Assembly (NCBI RefSeq): GCF_000282215.1
Contig: NZ_AKJS01000018.1
Coordinates: forward strand, 1 to 53,014
Reading direction: 5' to 3'
Length of the DNA stretch: 53,014 nt
Source: Pseudomonas sp. GM21
Lineage (GTDB): Bacteria > Pseudomonadota > Gammaproteobacteria > Pseudomonadales > Pseudomonadaceae
The notes beneath the pieces were generated by a model, which saw only the letters and a program-made list of their open reading frames with translations, had not been told where the DNA came from and did no database searches. The position numbers and the translations under genes were made by a program. Below are positions 1-8,343 of the stretch, one piece after another (the first letter of the stretch is position 1; every line of letters begins with the position of its first letter).

Positions 1-1
1 C

Positions 2-358
2 CCCCTGCCGCTGGCGGGCGACCGTCGAGCCTGGAGCCTGACAACGCTGGGCGCGGTGGCTCGCGGTGACGCGCTCGATAGTCGCTTGAGTGTGGAACTG
101 AGTGCGCAAGACGGTCTCTATGACATCAGCCTCAGAAACCAGGGCAACCTCGACACTGCTTGGCCCGAACGCGTGACCCTGGCCGTACAGGGCTGTGAGG
201 GGGTTGATGCGTTGGCCGGTTATGCATTGCAACAAAGCCCGGATCTGCTTACCTTCACCCGCCTTGGCGACGGCCGAATAGCCGCCGGTGGACAGCGAGC
301 GGTCGGTTGGGCGCGCTGCACAAAAATTGATCAAGGAGGTTCGAATGTTCACCCGTAA
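2..358 (+). CDS. C-terminal end of a probable DUF3142 protein (5' truncated by window edge)
   Basis: An open frame runs from the first complete codon of the window to TAA at 356-358, giving about 118 residues of C-terminus; the start lies outside the window. It begins PLPLAGDRRAWSL and continues through a region that looks like a beta-sandwich (SVELSAQDGLYDISLRNQG), then a short tail with GRIAAGGQRAVGWARC. This resembles the C-terminal part of DUF3142 proteins as I remember them; the assignment is from recall only. The stop overlaps the start of the next gene by 14 bases, so the two are probably translationally coupled and may share an envelope-related role. No function can be given. Confidence 0.55.
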   Translation, partial: PLPLAGDRRAWSLTTLGAVARGDALDSRLSVELSAQDGLYDISLRNQGNLDTAWPERVTLAVQGCEGVDALAGYALQQSPDLLTFTRLGDGRIAAGGQRAVGWARCTKIDQGGSNVHP

Positions 359-2462
359 CTGGCCCCGTCATCTGCTCTGTTTGAGCCTCAGCTGGCCGCT
401 GGGTGCGGCGCTGGCTTGCGGCCCGGACTTCCCGATGCGCTTGCTGGACAACCGTGGACAGTCGCTTGCGGAGCTGCCGGAAGGCAACTTTCAGTTCGAG
501 GTCAATCGTCTCGGGCATGCGATCAAGGGGCTCAAGCATATTGCGCAGTCCCCCAACGGCATGGAGGCGGCTGAGTACCTGGAACAGCGAAACACCGCCG
601 AGCAGGCCGGACTGACAGCGGAACAGCAAGCACTGGTGAAACAACTACGCAGCCTGACGGATGCCCATCAGGTCGAAGCGCAGGGCGCGAGCCTGCCGGC
701 TGAGCTCACGCTGTATCTGGCGGGCGCTGCGGCGTTCAGTGCGGGTGATTATGGATTGGCCGCCGAATACTTTGAAAAAGTGCTGGCGCTGCCGGCCGAT
801 CAACGTGCCTTGCGCAGCACCTGGGCCGCGTATTCGCTGGGCCGGGCGTTATTTGCCATGAGTGCCGAGGCGGGCGCGTCGCCCGATCTGCTGGCGCAGG
901 CGCGCAAGGCGTTCGAGCAGACCCGTCAGCTGAGCATCGACGACTTCAGCGACCCACTGGAACTGGGTGTCGCCAGCCTCGGTGAAGAAGCTCGTGTGGC
1001 CCGGACCGCCGGCGACTGGGACAGCGCCATCGAACTCTACGCCGCACAAAATCTCCACGGCTCGGCGGTGGGATACACCTCGTTGAAGCTGTTGATGGCG
1101 GATCTGTTGGCGATGCCGGACGATCAATTGAGCGCGCTGCTCAAGGATAAACCGGTGCAACAACTGGCGACCGCGTCCTTGATCAGCCGCCTGGGCTGGT
1201 CATTCGGTGAGCAACCGGCGAACGAGTTGAAACTGATCAAGCTGCTGCAAAGCAGCACGCGCGGTAGCCTGGATAACGCGGATCGACTGGCCGCGATGAA
1301 CTATCAACAAGGCGATTACGCCAGCGCCAAGGCCTTCCTCGAACACGCCGGCGACGGCGGCCTGGCGTGGTGGTTGCGGGCGAAACTGGCGTTGCGCGAT
1401 GGCGATAAAAACGCAGCGGCTGCGGCGTATGCCAAGGCGGCTCAGGCGTTCCCGCAGGATGAATCATGGGGTGATCGCCGGACACCGGACTACGACTATG
1501 AAACGCTTCAGCCCAAGTGCCGGGTCGAGGGTGAAAGTGCGATTCTGGCGCTGCAACGCGGGGATTACCTGCAAGCATTCGATCAGCTGTATCGCAGCCA
1601 GAGTATCTACTGGCTCGATGCCGCGACGGTGGCCGAGCGGGTGCTGACCGTCGATGAACTCAAGCATTACGTCGACACGCAGGTGCCCGCACCACCGCCG
1701 TTGAGCCAGCAGGATCGCGACAACTACGTGCCGCTTCCGGTGGCCGCCAAATTGCGCAATCTGCTCGGGCGCCGATTGCTGCGCGAAGAGCGCTACGACG
1801 AAGCGCTGACCTACTTCGACAATGCTGATCTACAGAAAAAAGCGCGGTTGTATGCGCAGCAACGTCAGCTGGCCGACGCCGCGTGGTGGCCGACCAAACG
1901 CGCTAGCGCTCTGTTCAATGCTGCCTGGACGGCGCGCGAGTGGGGAATGGACATTCTCGGTTACGAAATGACCCCGGACTATGCCACGTTTGGCGGCAAC
2001 TACAGCCTCGAAAACACTGAGCTGAAGGTCGGGCCATTAGTCGCTGAAGGTGAAGTCCAGCGCCAGCAAGCCAGTGCCGCCAAACCCGATGTGCGCTATC
2101 ACTATCGATTTGTGGCCACGGCATTGGCCAGTCGCGCCGCCGATAATTTGCCTCACACCAGCCAGGCCTTTGCGGCGGTACTGTGTGCGGCAGCGGGCTG
2201 GAACAGCAGCCTTGAAGAGCAAAGTGCGTTGTACCAGCGCTATGTGAAAGAAGGGCCTTATGTGGCGTGGGCCGTGGATTTTGGTCACCAGTGCCCTTAT
2301 CCCGACTTTGAGAATGCCAGCAAACGTTATGTGACCCAGGCGACTGATGCGACGCGTGCGGTTCTGCGACCCTACAAGTGGCCGCTGCAGATTGGCGGTG
2401 TCATCGGCGTGACAGCCGTGGCGTTGCTGTTGATCAACCGTCGTCGCCGTCGGGCGCCATAA
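345..2462 (+). CDS. TPR-rich secreted or membrane-anchored protein of unknown function
   Basis: This 705-residue protein starts at ATG 345, chosen because AAGGAGGT lies eight bases upstream; a longer in-frame start upstream has no such site. The N-terminus is a signal peptide ending LGAALAC, which could be a weak lipobox (Cys about residue 24). The middle is alpha-helical and rich in TPR-like stretches, for example LAEYFEKVLALPADQRAL-type helices, repeated 'GDYASAKAFLEHAG' and 'YDEALTYFDNADL' motifs. A hydrophobic segment near residues 680-700 is followed by an Arg-rich end, suggesting a C-terminal membrane anchor with the bulk in the periplasm. It overlaps the preceding probable DUF3142 gene. 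I do not recognise a characterised homologue. Confidence 0.8.
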   Translation: MFTRNWPRHLLCLSLSWPLGAALACGPDFPMRLLDNRGQSLAELPEGNFQFEVNRLGHAIKGLKHIAQSPNGMEAAEYLEQRNTAEQAGLTAEQQALVKQLRSLTDAHQVEAQGASLPAELTLYLAGAAAFSAGDYGLAAEYFEKVLALPADQRALRSTWAAYSLGRALFAMSAEAGASPDLLAQARKAFEQTRQLSIDDFSDPLELGVASLGEEARVARTAGDWDSAIELYAAQNLHGSAVGYTSLKLLMADLLAMPDDQLSALLKDKPVQQLATASLISRLGWSFGEQPANELKLIKLLQSSTRGSLDNADRLAAMNYQQGDYASAKAFLEHAGDGGLAWWLRAKLALRDGDKNAAAAAYAKAAQAFPQDESWGDRRTPDYDYETLQPKCRVEGESAILALQRGDYLQAFDQLYRSQSIYWLDAATVAERVLTVDELKHYVDTQVPAPPPLSQQDRDNYVPLPVAAKLRNLLGRRLLREERYDEALTYFDNADLQKKARLYAQQRQLADAAWWPTKRASALFNAAWTAREWGMDILGYEMTPDYATFGGNYSLENTELKVGPLVAEGEVQRQQASAAKPDVRYHYRFVATALASRAADNLPHTSQAFAAVLCAAAGWNSSLEEQSALYQRYVKEGPYVAWAVDFGHQCPYPDFENASKRYVTQATDATRAVLRPYKWPLQIGGVIGVTAVALLLINRRRRRAP

Positions 2463-2465
2463 GGC

Positions 2466-3095
2466 TTACGCCTGTTGCACAAAGGTCAGCCGCACCGCGA
2501 AGCCGATCAACAGGCTGCCAAACAGCCACTGCTGAAGTCGCTGGGCCGAAGGACTGCGTTGCAGCCAACGGCCCAGCGCCGCACCGACCAGTGCATAGGC
2601 GCTGTCGAAGATGAAGCCGACACCGACCAGCACCACGCCCAGGATCGCGAATTGCCTGAGGACTGATCCTGCGTGTGGATCGATGAATTGTGGCAGCAGC
2701 ACCGAACAGAACAACAACGCTTTGGGATTGAGCAAATTGGTGAGCAGGCCGCGCTGGATTGCCGCCGGCCATCGCGATTTCGCTGCCGTTGTGTCAGTGC
2801 CGTTCAGGTTCGGCAGCATCGTGGTGCGCAGGCATTGAATACCGATCCACAGCAGGTACGCGGCACCGGTCAGACGTACCACATCGAAGGTCCACGGCGC
2901 GGCTTTGAACAACGCCGCCAACCCCAACGCGGCCAACGCCACATGACAACCCCGGGCAATGCCCAGGCCGATTGCCGTTGCCAATGCAGCCCCTTTTCCC
3001 TGGCGGACGCCAGTTTGCAGCAACAGGATCATGTCGGGCCCTGGTAACAAATACACCACCGCCAACGCCATGAAAAACACCCAGAGTCCTGCCAT
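2466..3095 (-). CDS. LysE/RhtB-family amino-acid exporter
   Basis: A 209-residue polytopic membrane protein of the LysE/RhtB family, which exports amino acids across the inner membrane. The diagnostic N-terminal motif YLLPGPDMILLLQTGVRQGK is present, with GIARGCHVALAALGLA after it and NPKALLFCSVLLPQFID in the second half, spread over about six hydrophobic segments. The start is placed at ATG 3093-3095 because GAAAGGGGC precedes it; a further upstream ATG would add 16 polar residues unlike the family. It is divergent from an Lrp/AsnC regulator across 145 bases, the usual arrangement in which an Lrp-type sensor controls its own exporter. The substrate cannot be read from the sequence. Confidence 0.9.
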   Translation of the reverse strand: MAGLWVFFMALAVVYLLPGPDMILLLQTGVRQGKGAALATAIGLGIARGCHVALAALGLAALFKAAPWTFDVVRLTGAAYLLWIGIQCLRTTMLPNLNGTDTTAAKSRWPAAIQRGLLTNLLNPKALLFCSVLLPQFIDPHAGSVLRQFAILGVVLVGVGFIFDSAYALVGAALGRWLQRSPSAQRLQQWLFGSLLIGFAVRLTFVQQA

Positions 3096-3240
3096 GTTGC
3101 GCCCCTTTCGTTGTCGATTCGGTAAGGCCAGTCTAGGGCGCAAGGGCAGGGCAGGTGGTTGCGTAGTCAGCTTCTAAAGCGATGAGGATTGGCATAATCT
3201 GCCACTTCAAGACGATTGAACCATCAGGATCTGCCAAATC

Positions 3241-3711
3241 ATGAAACTGGACGCCTACGACCGTAAAATCCTCGCTGCCCTGCAACGGGACGGTCGATTG
3301 AGCAATGTGCAACTGGCGGAAGAAATCGGCTTGTCCGCCTCACCCTGTTTGCGGCGGGTGCGGATGCTGGAAGAGGCCGGGGTGATTCGCGGCTATCAGG
3401 CCAATCTGGATCGTGACGAGGTAGGGCTCGGGCTGACGGTGTTTGTCGGGGTCAAAGTTGAACGTCATAACGACGAGCAAGCCGAAGCCTTTCGTGTGGC
3501 CGTGACGGCGCTGCCAGAAGTGATTTCGGCATTTCTGGTGTCCGGGGAATCGGATTTTCTACTGCAAGTCGTGGTGCCGGATTTACGCGGGTACGACCGT
3601 TTTCTCACGGAGCGGCTGCTGAAACTGCCGGGTGTGAGCGACATTCGCAGTAACTTTGCGATTCATACGGTGAAGGCACCGGGGGCGTTGCCGTTGGGGC
3701 ACTTGCCTTAA
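3241..3711 (+). CDS. Lrp/AsnC-family transcriptional regulator
   Basis: A 156-residue feast/famine regulator. Residues 4-60 form the winged helix-turn-helix (LDAYDRKILAALQRDGRLS, then ASPCLRRVRMLEEAGVIRGY), and residues 65-145 form the Lrp ligand-binding RAM domain, ending with the typical LPGVSDIRSNFAIHTVK. Length matches the family. It is transcribed divergently from the LysE exporter gene, its likely target, with regulation presumably responding to the exported amino acid. The start ATG has CAGGAT about ten bases upstream. A REP pair lies immediately after the stop and separates it from the convergent lpd gene. Confidence 0.92.
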   Translation: MKLDAYDRKILAALQRDGRLSNVQLAEEIGLSASPCLRRVRMLEEAGVIRGYQANLDRDEVGLGLTVFVGVKVERHNDEQAEAFRVAVTALPEVISAFLVSGESDFLLQVVVPDLRGYDRFLTERLLKLPGVSDIRSNFAIHTVKAPGALPLGHLP

Positions 3712-3723
3712 ACCGAGTAGGCC

Positions 3724-3792
3724 CCTTCGCGAGCAAGCCCGCTCCCACAGAACGACACAAATTAAATGTGGGAGCGAGCCTGCTCGCGAAGG
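3724..3792. repeat. REPIN-type inverted pair of REP elements
   Basis: Two inverted REP copies: TTCGCGAGCAAGCCCGCTCC at 3726-3745 and its near complement GGAGCGAGCCTGCTCGCGAA at 3771-3790, separated by an AT-rich spacer. Each copy can form its own hairpin and the pair can form a long stem. It sits between convergent genes and may act as a bidirectional mRNA end. Confidence 0.9.
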
Positions 3793-3823
3793 CGGTAGAC
3801 CGGATAACGAAAAACTTAAAGCC

Positions 3824-5224
3824 TTACATCTGCGTCGCCATCCCCTCCACATTCATCGCCGCCTGGCGCAACGCCTCGGACCGTGTGGGGTGTGGATGGC
3901 AAGTCAGCGCAATGTCCTCGGCCGAGGCGCTGAACTCCATTGCCACGCAATACTCGCCAATCATTTCACTGACGCTCGGGCCCACCAGGTGGACGCCGAG
4001 AATTTCATCGGTGCGTTCATCGGCCAGCACTTTGGCGAAGCCTTCGGTTTCGTGGTTGATCTTGGCCCGACTGTTGGCGGTGAATGGAAATTTACCGACC
4101 TTGTACGCGCGACCTTCGGCCTTGAGCTGCTCTTCTGTCTTGCCGACGCTGGCCAGTTCCGGTTTGGTGTAGACCACGCTAGGTATAAGGTTGTAATTCA
4201 CTTCACCCGCCTTGCCGACGATCTGTTCAACGCAGGCCATGGCTTCGTCTTCCGCCTTGTGGGCGAGCATCGGCCCGGACGTGACATCGCCGATCACCCA
4301 CACGCCCGCCGCTTCGGTGCGGTGCCCTTTGTTGGCGAGCATGCCGCGCTTGTCTGTGGCGAGGCCGACGTTTTCCAGGCCAAGACCTTTCGTATAAGGC
4401 CGGCGCCCGATGGACACCAACACGTAATCGGCCTCCAGCAACTCAGCGGTACCGCCTGCCGCCGGTTCAATGCTGAGCTGAACACCGCTCGCCGATGACG
4501 TGGCGTGGGTGACTTTCGAACTCAACTTGAAGGTGATGCCCTGTTTACTTAACGAGCGCTGAAGTGTTTTGCCGGCCTCAACATCCACACCCGGACAGAT
4601 GCGATCGAGAAACTCGACGACCGTGACTTGAGCTCCCAGGCGCCGCCACACAGAGCCCAGCTCGAGGCCGATGACGCCGGCGCCGATCACCACCAGATGT
4701 TTTGGTACTTCGCTGAGCGACAGCGCGCCGGTGGAGTCGAGGATTCGGTGGTTATCGATGTCGACGCCCGGAAGGGGAGTGGGCTCGGAGCCGGTGGCGA
4801 TGATGATGTCCTTGGCGCTCAGCCCGGTTTTGCCCCCAGCACTGTCGGTGACCGTGACTTTGCCAGGTCCGTCGATGTGGCCCCAGCCCTTGATCCAGTC
4901 GACTTTGTTTTTGCGAAACAGAAATTCGATGCCCTTGGTCAGCCCGGTAACGCTTTCATCCTTTTGCTTCATCATCTGAGCGAGGTTGAGGGTGGGTTTG
5001 ACCTCGATGCCCAGGTTGGCGAATTCCGCGCCCATGGCCGCGTCGTAGAGTTCGGAGGCGTGCAACAGCGCCTTGGACGGCATGCAGCCGACGTTCAGGC
5101 ACGTACCACCGAGGGTCGCGCGACCTTCGACGCATGCCGCTTTCAAACCCAGCTGGCCTGCGCGGATCGCTGCGTTATAACCGCCGGGGCCACCGCCCAG
5201 AATCACGACGTCGTAGCTGCTCAT
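3824..5224 (-). CDS. lpd: Dihydrolipoyl dehydrogenase (E3)
   Basis: A 466-residue class I flavoprotein disulfide reductase that reoxidises protein-bound dihydrolipoamide with NAD+. Visible features are the FAD-binding GGGPGG at residues 10-15, the redox-active disulfide Cys42/Cys47 in GGTCLNVGCMPSKALL, the second Rossmann motif GAGVIGLELGSVWRRLG, the FAD-contact GDVTSGPMLAHKAEDE, and the C-terminal CHPHPTRSEAL carrying the catalytic His near Glu. Length is typical. It is not next to E1 or E2 genes, so it is a stand-alone paralogue of the type called Lpd3 in pseudomonads; which complex it serves is unknown. It is divergent from the SPFH operon; AGGAG lies before the start. Confidence 0.93.
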   Translation of the reverse strand: MSSYDVVILGGGPGGYNAAIRAGQLGLKAACVEGRATLGGTCLNVGCMPSKALLHASELYDAAMGAEFANLGIEVKPTLNLAQMMKQKDESVTGLTKGIEFLFRKNKVDWIKGWGHIDGPGKVTVTDSAGGKTGLSAKDIIIATGSEPTPLPGVDIDNHRILDSTGALSLSEVPKHLVVIGAGVIGLELGSVWRRLGAQVTVVEFLDRICPGVDVEAGKTLQRSLSKQGITFKLSSKVTHATSSASGVQLSIEPAAGGTAELLEADYVLVSIGRRPYTKGLGLENVGLATDKRGMLANKGHRTEAAGVWVIGDVTSGPMLAHKAEDEAMACVEQIVGKAGEVNYNLIPSVVYTKPELASVGKTEEQLKAEGRAYKVGKFPFTANSRAKINHETEGFAKVLADERTDEILGVHLVGPSVSEMIGEYCVAMEFSASAEDIALTCHPHPTRSEALRQAAMNVEGMATQM

Positions 5225-5284
5225 GGATGGACTCCTGAATTGAAGGGATCGGGCTGGTTAAAAGTAGTAGCTGAAAGGATTTAG

Positions 5285-5308
5285 AACAATAATTTCACCA
5301 ATATTGTT
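5285..5308. promoter_or_regulatory. Inverted repeat AACAATA-N10-TATTGTT in the lpd/SPFH intergenic region
   Basis: Perfect seven-base arms at 5285-5291 and 5302-5308 in the 132-base divergent spacer. This could be an operator for either direction, or an AT-rich promoter element. It overlaps the left edge of the Zur-like site that follows. No binding protein can be assigned. Confidence 0.35.
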
Positions 5309-5318
5309 ATACCGTAAC
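5306..5318. promoter_or_regulatory. Candidate Zur box upstream of the SPFH-hmtA operon
   Basis: GTTATACCGTAAC at 5306-5318 matches the perfect Zur box GTTATACTATAAC at 17737-17749 of this window in 11 of 13 positions and keeps the outer GTTA/TAAC half-sites. It lies 39 bases before the preferred ATG of the first SPFH gene. Known Zur boxes are 7-1-7 palindromes of this kind. The inner half-sites are imperfect, so this is a moderate call. Confidence 0.55.
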
Positions 5319-5356
5319 GAAATGCGGTGTCCGCGTTGAATAAACATTGGGGTGGT

Positions 5357-7315
5357 ATGCAAGTCGATCTCGAAGTCGATGGCGCGCAGGTAGCAGGGTT
5401 GCCGCGCTTTCAGCAGGCGGTGTTTCAGGGGCGGCGATTGCGTCAGTTCGCCATTGGCCTGAGTACATTGGCAGCGGTCGGGCTGGTGTTGGCGTTATTT
5501 GTCGGATTGTTTGCGCCACAGTCGCTGTGGGGCGCATTGCTGGTAAATCAGAGCGCCGCTTTTCTGGTGCTGGTTGCCGGTCTGCAATCAGCCTGGTGGG
5601 CCACGCGGTGGCGTGCACAGACAATGAACCCGATGCCACCCGTGGTGGTCGTTGACGAAATTGTTGCGCCTGACGGTTGGTATGAGCGATTGCTGGATCG
5701 GCTCAGTCAGGGCTCGGTACGCATGCTGGGCCAGATCGGCGCGCCGACACTCTGGCTCGGCGGTTGGGCGCTGTTGACCTTGTTCAGCATCAGTCAGTTC
5801 TGGAACCTCGCGCTACCACCCGCAGCGCTGGGGTTATCGGCCAGTGTCGGCGCAGTGCTGGCATTGCTGTTGGCGTTTGGTCTGCTGGTCGTCGAGCGGC
5901 AACTGGCTCAGGAAAACGTCGCCCAATGGCCGGAAGCCGGAGCACTGGCGCAACTGACTCGGGTAACAATCATTTGCCTGGTGCTCGGCGCGTTGTGTCT
6001 GTTGTTCGCCAGCGAAACCTCGGTGTGGCCAGTGCGATTGGCGGTGCTGATCGGTTTACTGCCGGGGTTGGTCGCAGCCGAGTTGCTGTTGCGTGCGGTG
6101 TTGTCGCTGTTCAGTCCGCAGCGCCAACAACTCGAACCTGCGTTGCTGGCACGCAGTTTTATCGCCGACATGCTGCGCTGGCCGCCGCAACCGCTGCTCG
6201 CCTTGCAGCACGAATTGCACAATCGGTTCGGTATCGACTTGCGCCAGATCTGGGCCTTCACTTACATGCGTCGCGCATTTTTGCCGGTGCTGGCGGTGAT
6301 TATTTTCGTCGGCTGGTCACTCACCGGGATCCACGAAATACCGTTGCAGGGGCGGGGTATCTACGAGCGTTTTGGCAAACCGGTGGAGGTGTTTGGTCCT
6401 GGTTTGCACGCCGGTTTGCCGTGGCCGTTGGGCCGCGTGTTGAAGGTCGAAAACGGCGTGGTTCACGAGTTGGCCACCAGCGTTGGCGAAGCCTCGGCAC
6501 CGGTTGTGCCCGAGCCCGCCGAAGGCCCGGCACCGGCGATTGCCAATCGGTTATGGGACGCCAGTCATGTGAACGACAAATCCCAGGTCATCGCCAGCAG
6601 CCGCGCCGACAAGCAAAGCTTCCAGATCGTCAACATGGACGTGCGTTTCGTTTATCGAATCGGCCTGACCGATCAAGCGGCATTGGCGGCCACCTATAAC
6701 AGTGCCGATGTACCGACACTGATTCGCAGCACCGCCAGCCGGATTCTGGTGCATGACTTCGCCTCGCGAACCCTTGATGGGTTGCTCGGCGAAGACCGGG
6801 TAGGGCTCGCTGATGAGATCGGCCGGGCGGTGCAGGCTGACCTGCAGAAACTCGACAGTGGCGTGGAAATTCTCGCCACTGTGGTGGAAGCGATTCATCC
6901 ACCGGCCGGCGCTGCCAATGCTTACCACGGTGTGCAAGCGGCACAGATCGGCGCTCAAGCATTGATCTCGCGGGAACGCGGTGCTGCCGCCGAGGCGACC
7001 CATTTGGCACAACTGCAAGCGAGCATCACCCGTGATCAAGCGACCGCTAGCGCTCATGAAATCAACGCCACGGCCCAGGTGGCGGACCTGAAATTCAGCG
7101 CGGAGCAGAAAGCCTACGCCAGCGCCGGCCAGGCTTTTGTGCTGGAGCAATACCTCAGTCAACTGAGCCAGGGCCTGGCGAACGCCAAGCTGCTGATTCT
7201 TGATCATCGTCTGGGTGGCAGCAGCAATGCGCCGACCATCGACCTCCGTACTTTCACGCTGCCGGCTGATCCTGCGTCGCCGCGTACGAGCACCCAGCCA
7301 GGAGCTACCCATTGA
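5357..7315 (+). CDS. Polytopic membrane protein fused to an SPFH (HflK-like) domain
   Basis: A 652-residue protein. About seven hydrophobic segments occupy residues 30-330 (for example LAAVGLVLALFVGLF and VLAVIIFVGWSLTGI). They are followed by an SPFH/band-7 domain beginning IPLQGRGIYERFGKPVEVFG, with RLWDASHVNDKSQV inside it, and an Ala/Gln-rich helical tail. Ordinary HflK has one N-terminal membrane helix, so the multi-span N-terminus is unusual. ATG 5357 with GGGGTGG upstream is preferred; an in-frame GTG at 5327 would add ten residues. It is the first gene of a four-gene operon with overlapping junctions, ending in a metal ATPase. In P. aeruginosa, HflK/HflC-like genes near hmtA behave as zinc-starvation genes as far as I recall. 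Confidence 0.82.
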   Translation: MQVDLEVDGAQVAGLPRFQQAVFQGRRLRQFAIGLSTLAAVGLVLALFVGLFAPQSLWGALLVNQSAAFLVLVAGLQSAWWATRWRAQTMNPMPPVVVVDEIVAPDGWYERLLDRLSQGSVRMLGQIGAPTLWLGGWALLTLFSISQFWNLALPPAALGLSASVGAVLALLLAFGLLVVERQLAQENVAQWPEAGALAQLTRVTIICLVLGALCLLFASETSVWPVRLAVLIGLLPGLVAAELLLRAVLSLFSPQRQQLEPALLARSFIADMLRWPPQPLLALQHELHNRFGIDLRQIWAFTYMRRAFLPVLAVIIFVGWSLTGIHEIPLQGRGIYERFGKPVEVFGPGLHAGLPWPLGRVLKVENGVVHELATSVGEASAPVVPEPAEGPAPAIANRLWDASHVNDKSQVIASSRADKQSFQIVNMDVRFVYRIGLTDQAALAATYNSADVPTLIRSTASRILVHDFASRTLDGLLGEDRVGLADEIGRAVQADLQKLDSGVEILATVVEAIHPPAGAANAYHGVQAAQIGAQALISRERGAAAEATHLAQLQASITRDQATASAHEINATAQVADLKFSAEQKAYASAGQAFVLEQYLSQLSQGLANAKLLILDHRLGGSSNAPTIDLRTFTLPADPASPRTSTQPGATH

Positions 7316-8343
7316 GCCAGTCGCACTCACACGATCACGATGACCACGCTGGCCACGATCACGGGCATCGCCACGGTCACCACCATCATCACCACGGCGA
7401 CCCACAAGAAGCCGGCCCGTTTCCCTGGCGGCGCATGGGCTGGGCAGCATTGCTCGTGGCGTTTGCCATCGCTGCCGCGAGCCTTGTTCAAGTGCGCTCG
7501 GGGGAGGCCACGGTCATCACACGTTTCGGCAATCCATCGCGGGTTTTGCTGGAGCCGGGTCTGGGCTGGCGCTGGCCGGCACCGTTTGAAGCGGCCATTC
7601 CTGTCGACTTGCGCCTGCGCACCACCTCCAGTGGTTTGCAGGATGTCGGCACCCGCGACGGTTTGCGCATCATCGTTCAGGCTTACGTGGCGTGGCAGGT
7701 GCAGGGCGATCCGGACAACGTGCAACGCTTCATGCGCGCGGTGCAGAATCAGCCGGATGAAGCGGCGCGGCAGATCCGCACCTTTGTCGGCTCTGCGCTG
7801 GAAACCACGGCCGCCAGTTTTGACTTGGCGAACCTGGTCAACACCGACGCTAATCAGGTTCACATTGCCGACTTTGAGGCGCAACTTCGTCATCAGATTG
7901 ATCAGCAGTTGCTCACGACTTATGGCGTTCGCGTGCTGCAAGTTGGCATCGAGCGTCTGACCTTACCGTCGGTTACGCTGACCGCCACCGTCGATCGCAT
8001 GCGCGCCGAGCGTGAAACAATCGCCACCGAACGCACCGCAATCGGCAAGCGTGAAGCTGCACAAATCCGTTCCGCCGCCGAGCGGGATGCGCGAATCGTG
8101 CAGGCCGATGCAACGGTCAAAGCCGCAGACATTGAAGCTCAATCGCGAGTTGAAGCGGCGCAAATTTACGGCCGTGCGTATGCCGGTTCGCCGCAGCTGT
8201 ACAACCTGCTGCGCTCACTCGACACCTTGGGCACCATTGTTTCGCCGGGCACCAAACTGATTTTGCGCACCGATGCCGCGCCATTTCGGGTATTGGTTGA
8301 CGGACCGCCGGCCCTCGAAATCAAGCTCGGGTCGCAGCCATGA
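7312..8343 (+). CDS. HflK-like SPFH protein with His-rich N-terminus
   Basis: A 343-residue band-7 protein. Residues 4-28 are almost entirely His, Asp, Gly and Ser (18 or so histidines including a run of six), a probable metal-binding tract. One membrane helix follows at about residues 43-60 (WAALLVAFAIAAASLVQVRSG), then the SPFH domain (TVITRFGNPSRVLLEPGLGW through ATVDRMRAERETIATERTA) and a helical tail. By analogy with HflK, the His tract should face the cytoplasm. The start is TTG 7312, overlapping the TGA stop of the previous gene as TTGA, with AGGAG upstream; any later start would delete the tract and the membrane helix. It overlaps the next gene by four bases (ATGA). Confidence 0.85.
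   Translation: MSQSHSHDHDDHAGHDHGHRHGHHHHHHGDPQEAGPFPWRRMGWAALLVAFAIAAASLVQVRSGEATVITRFGNPSRVLLEPGLGWRWPAPFEAAIPVDLRLRTTSSGLQDVGTRDGLRIIVQAYVAWQVQGDPDNVQRFMRAVQNQPDEAARQIRTFVGSALETTAASFDLANLVNTDANQVHIADFEAQLRHQIDQQLLTTYGVRVLQVGIERLTLPSVTLTATVDRMRAERETIATERTAIGKREAAQIRSAAERDARIVQADATVKAADIEAQSRVEAAQIYGRAYAGSPQLYNLLRSLDTLGTIVSPGTKLILRTDAAPFRVLVDGPPALEIKLGSQP

Noticed and set aside
3181..3240. Sigma-54 promoter before the Lrp gene (TGGCATAATCTGCC)
   Set aside because: Spacing between GG and GC is eight rather than ten bases, so it does not fit the -24/-12 consensus.
4628..5284. Plus-strand frame opposite the 5' half of lpd
   Set aside because: Complement of the FAD-binding region of lpd; no start signals and no family resemblance.
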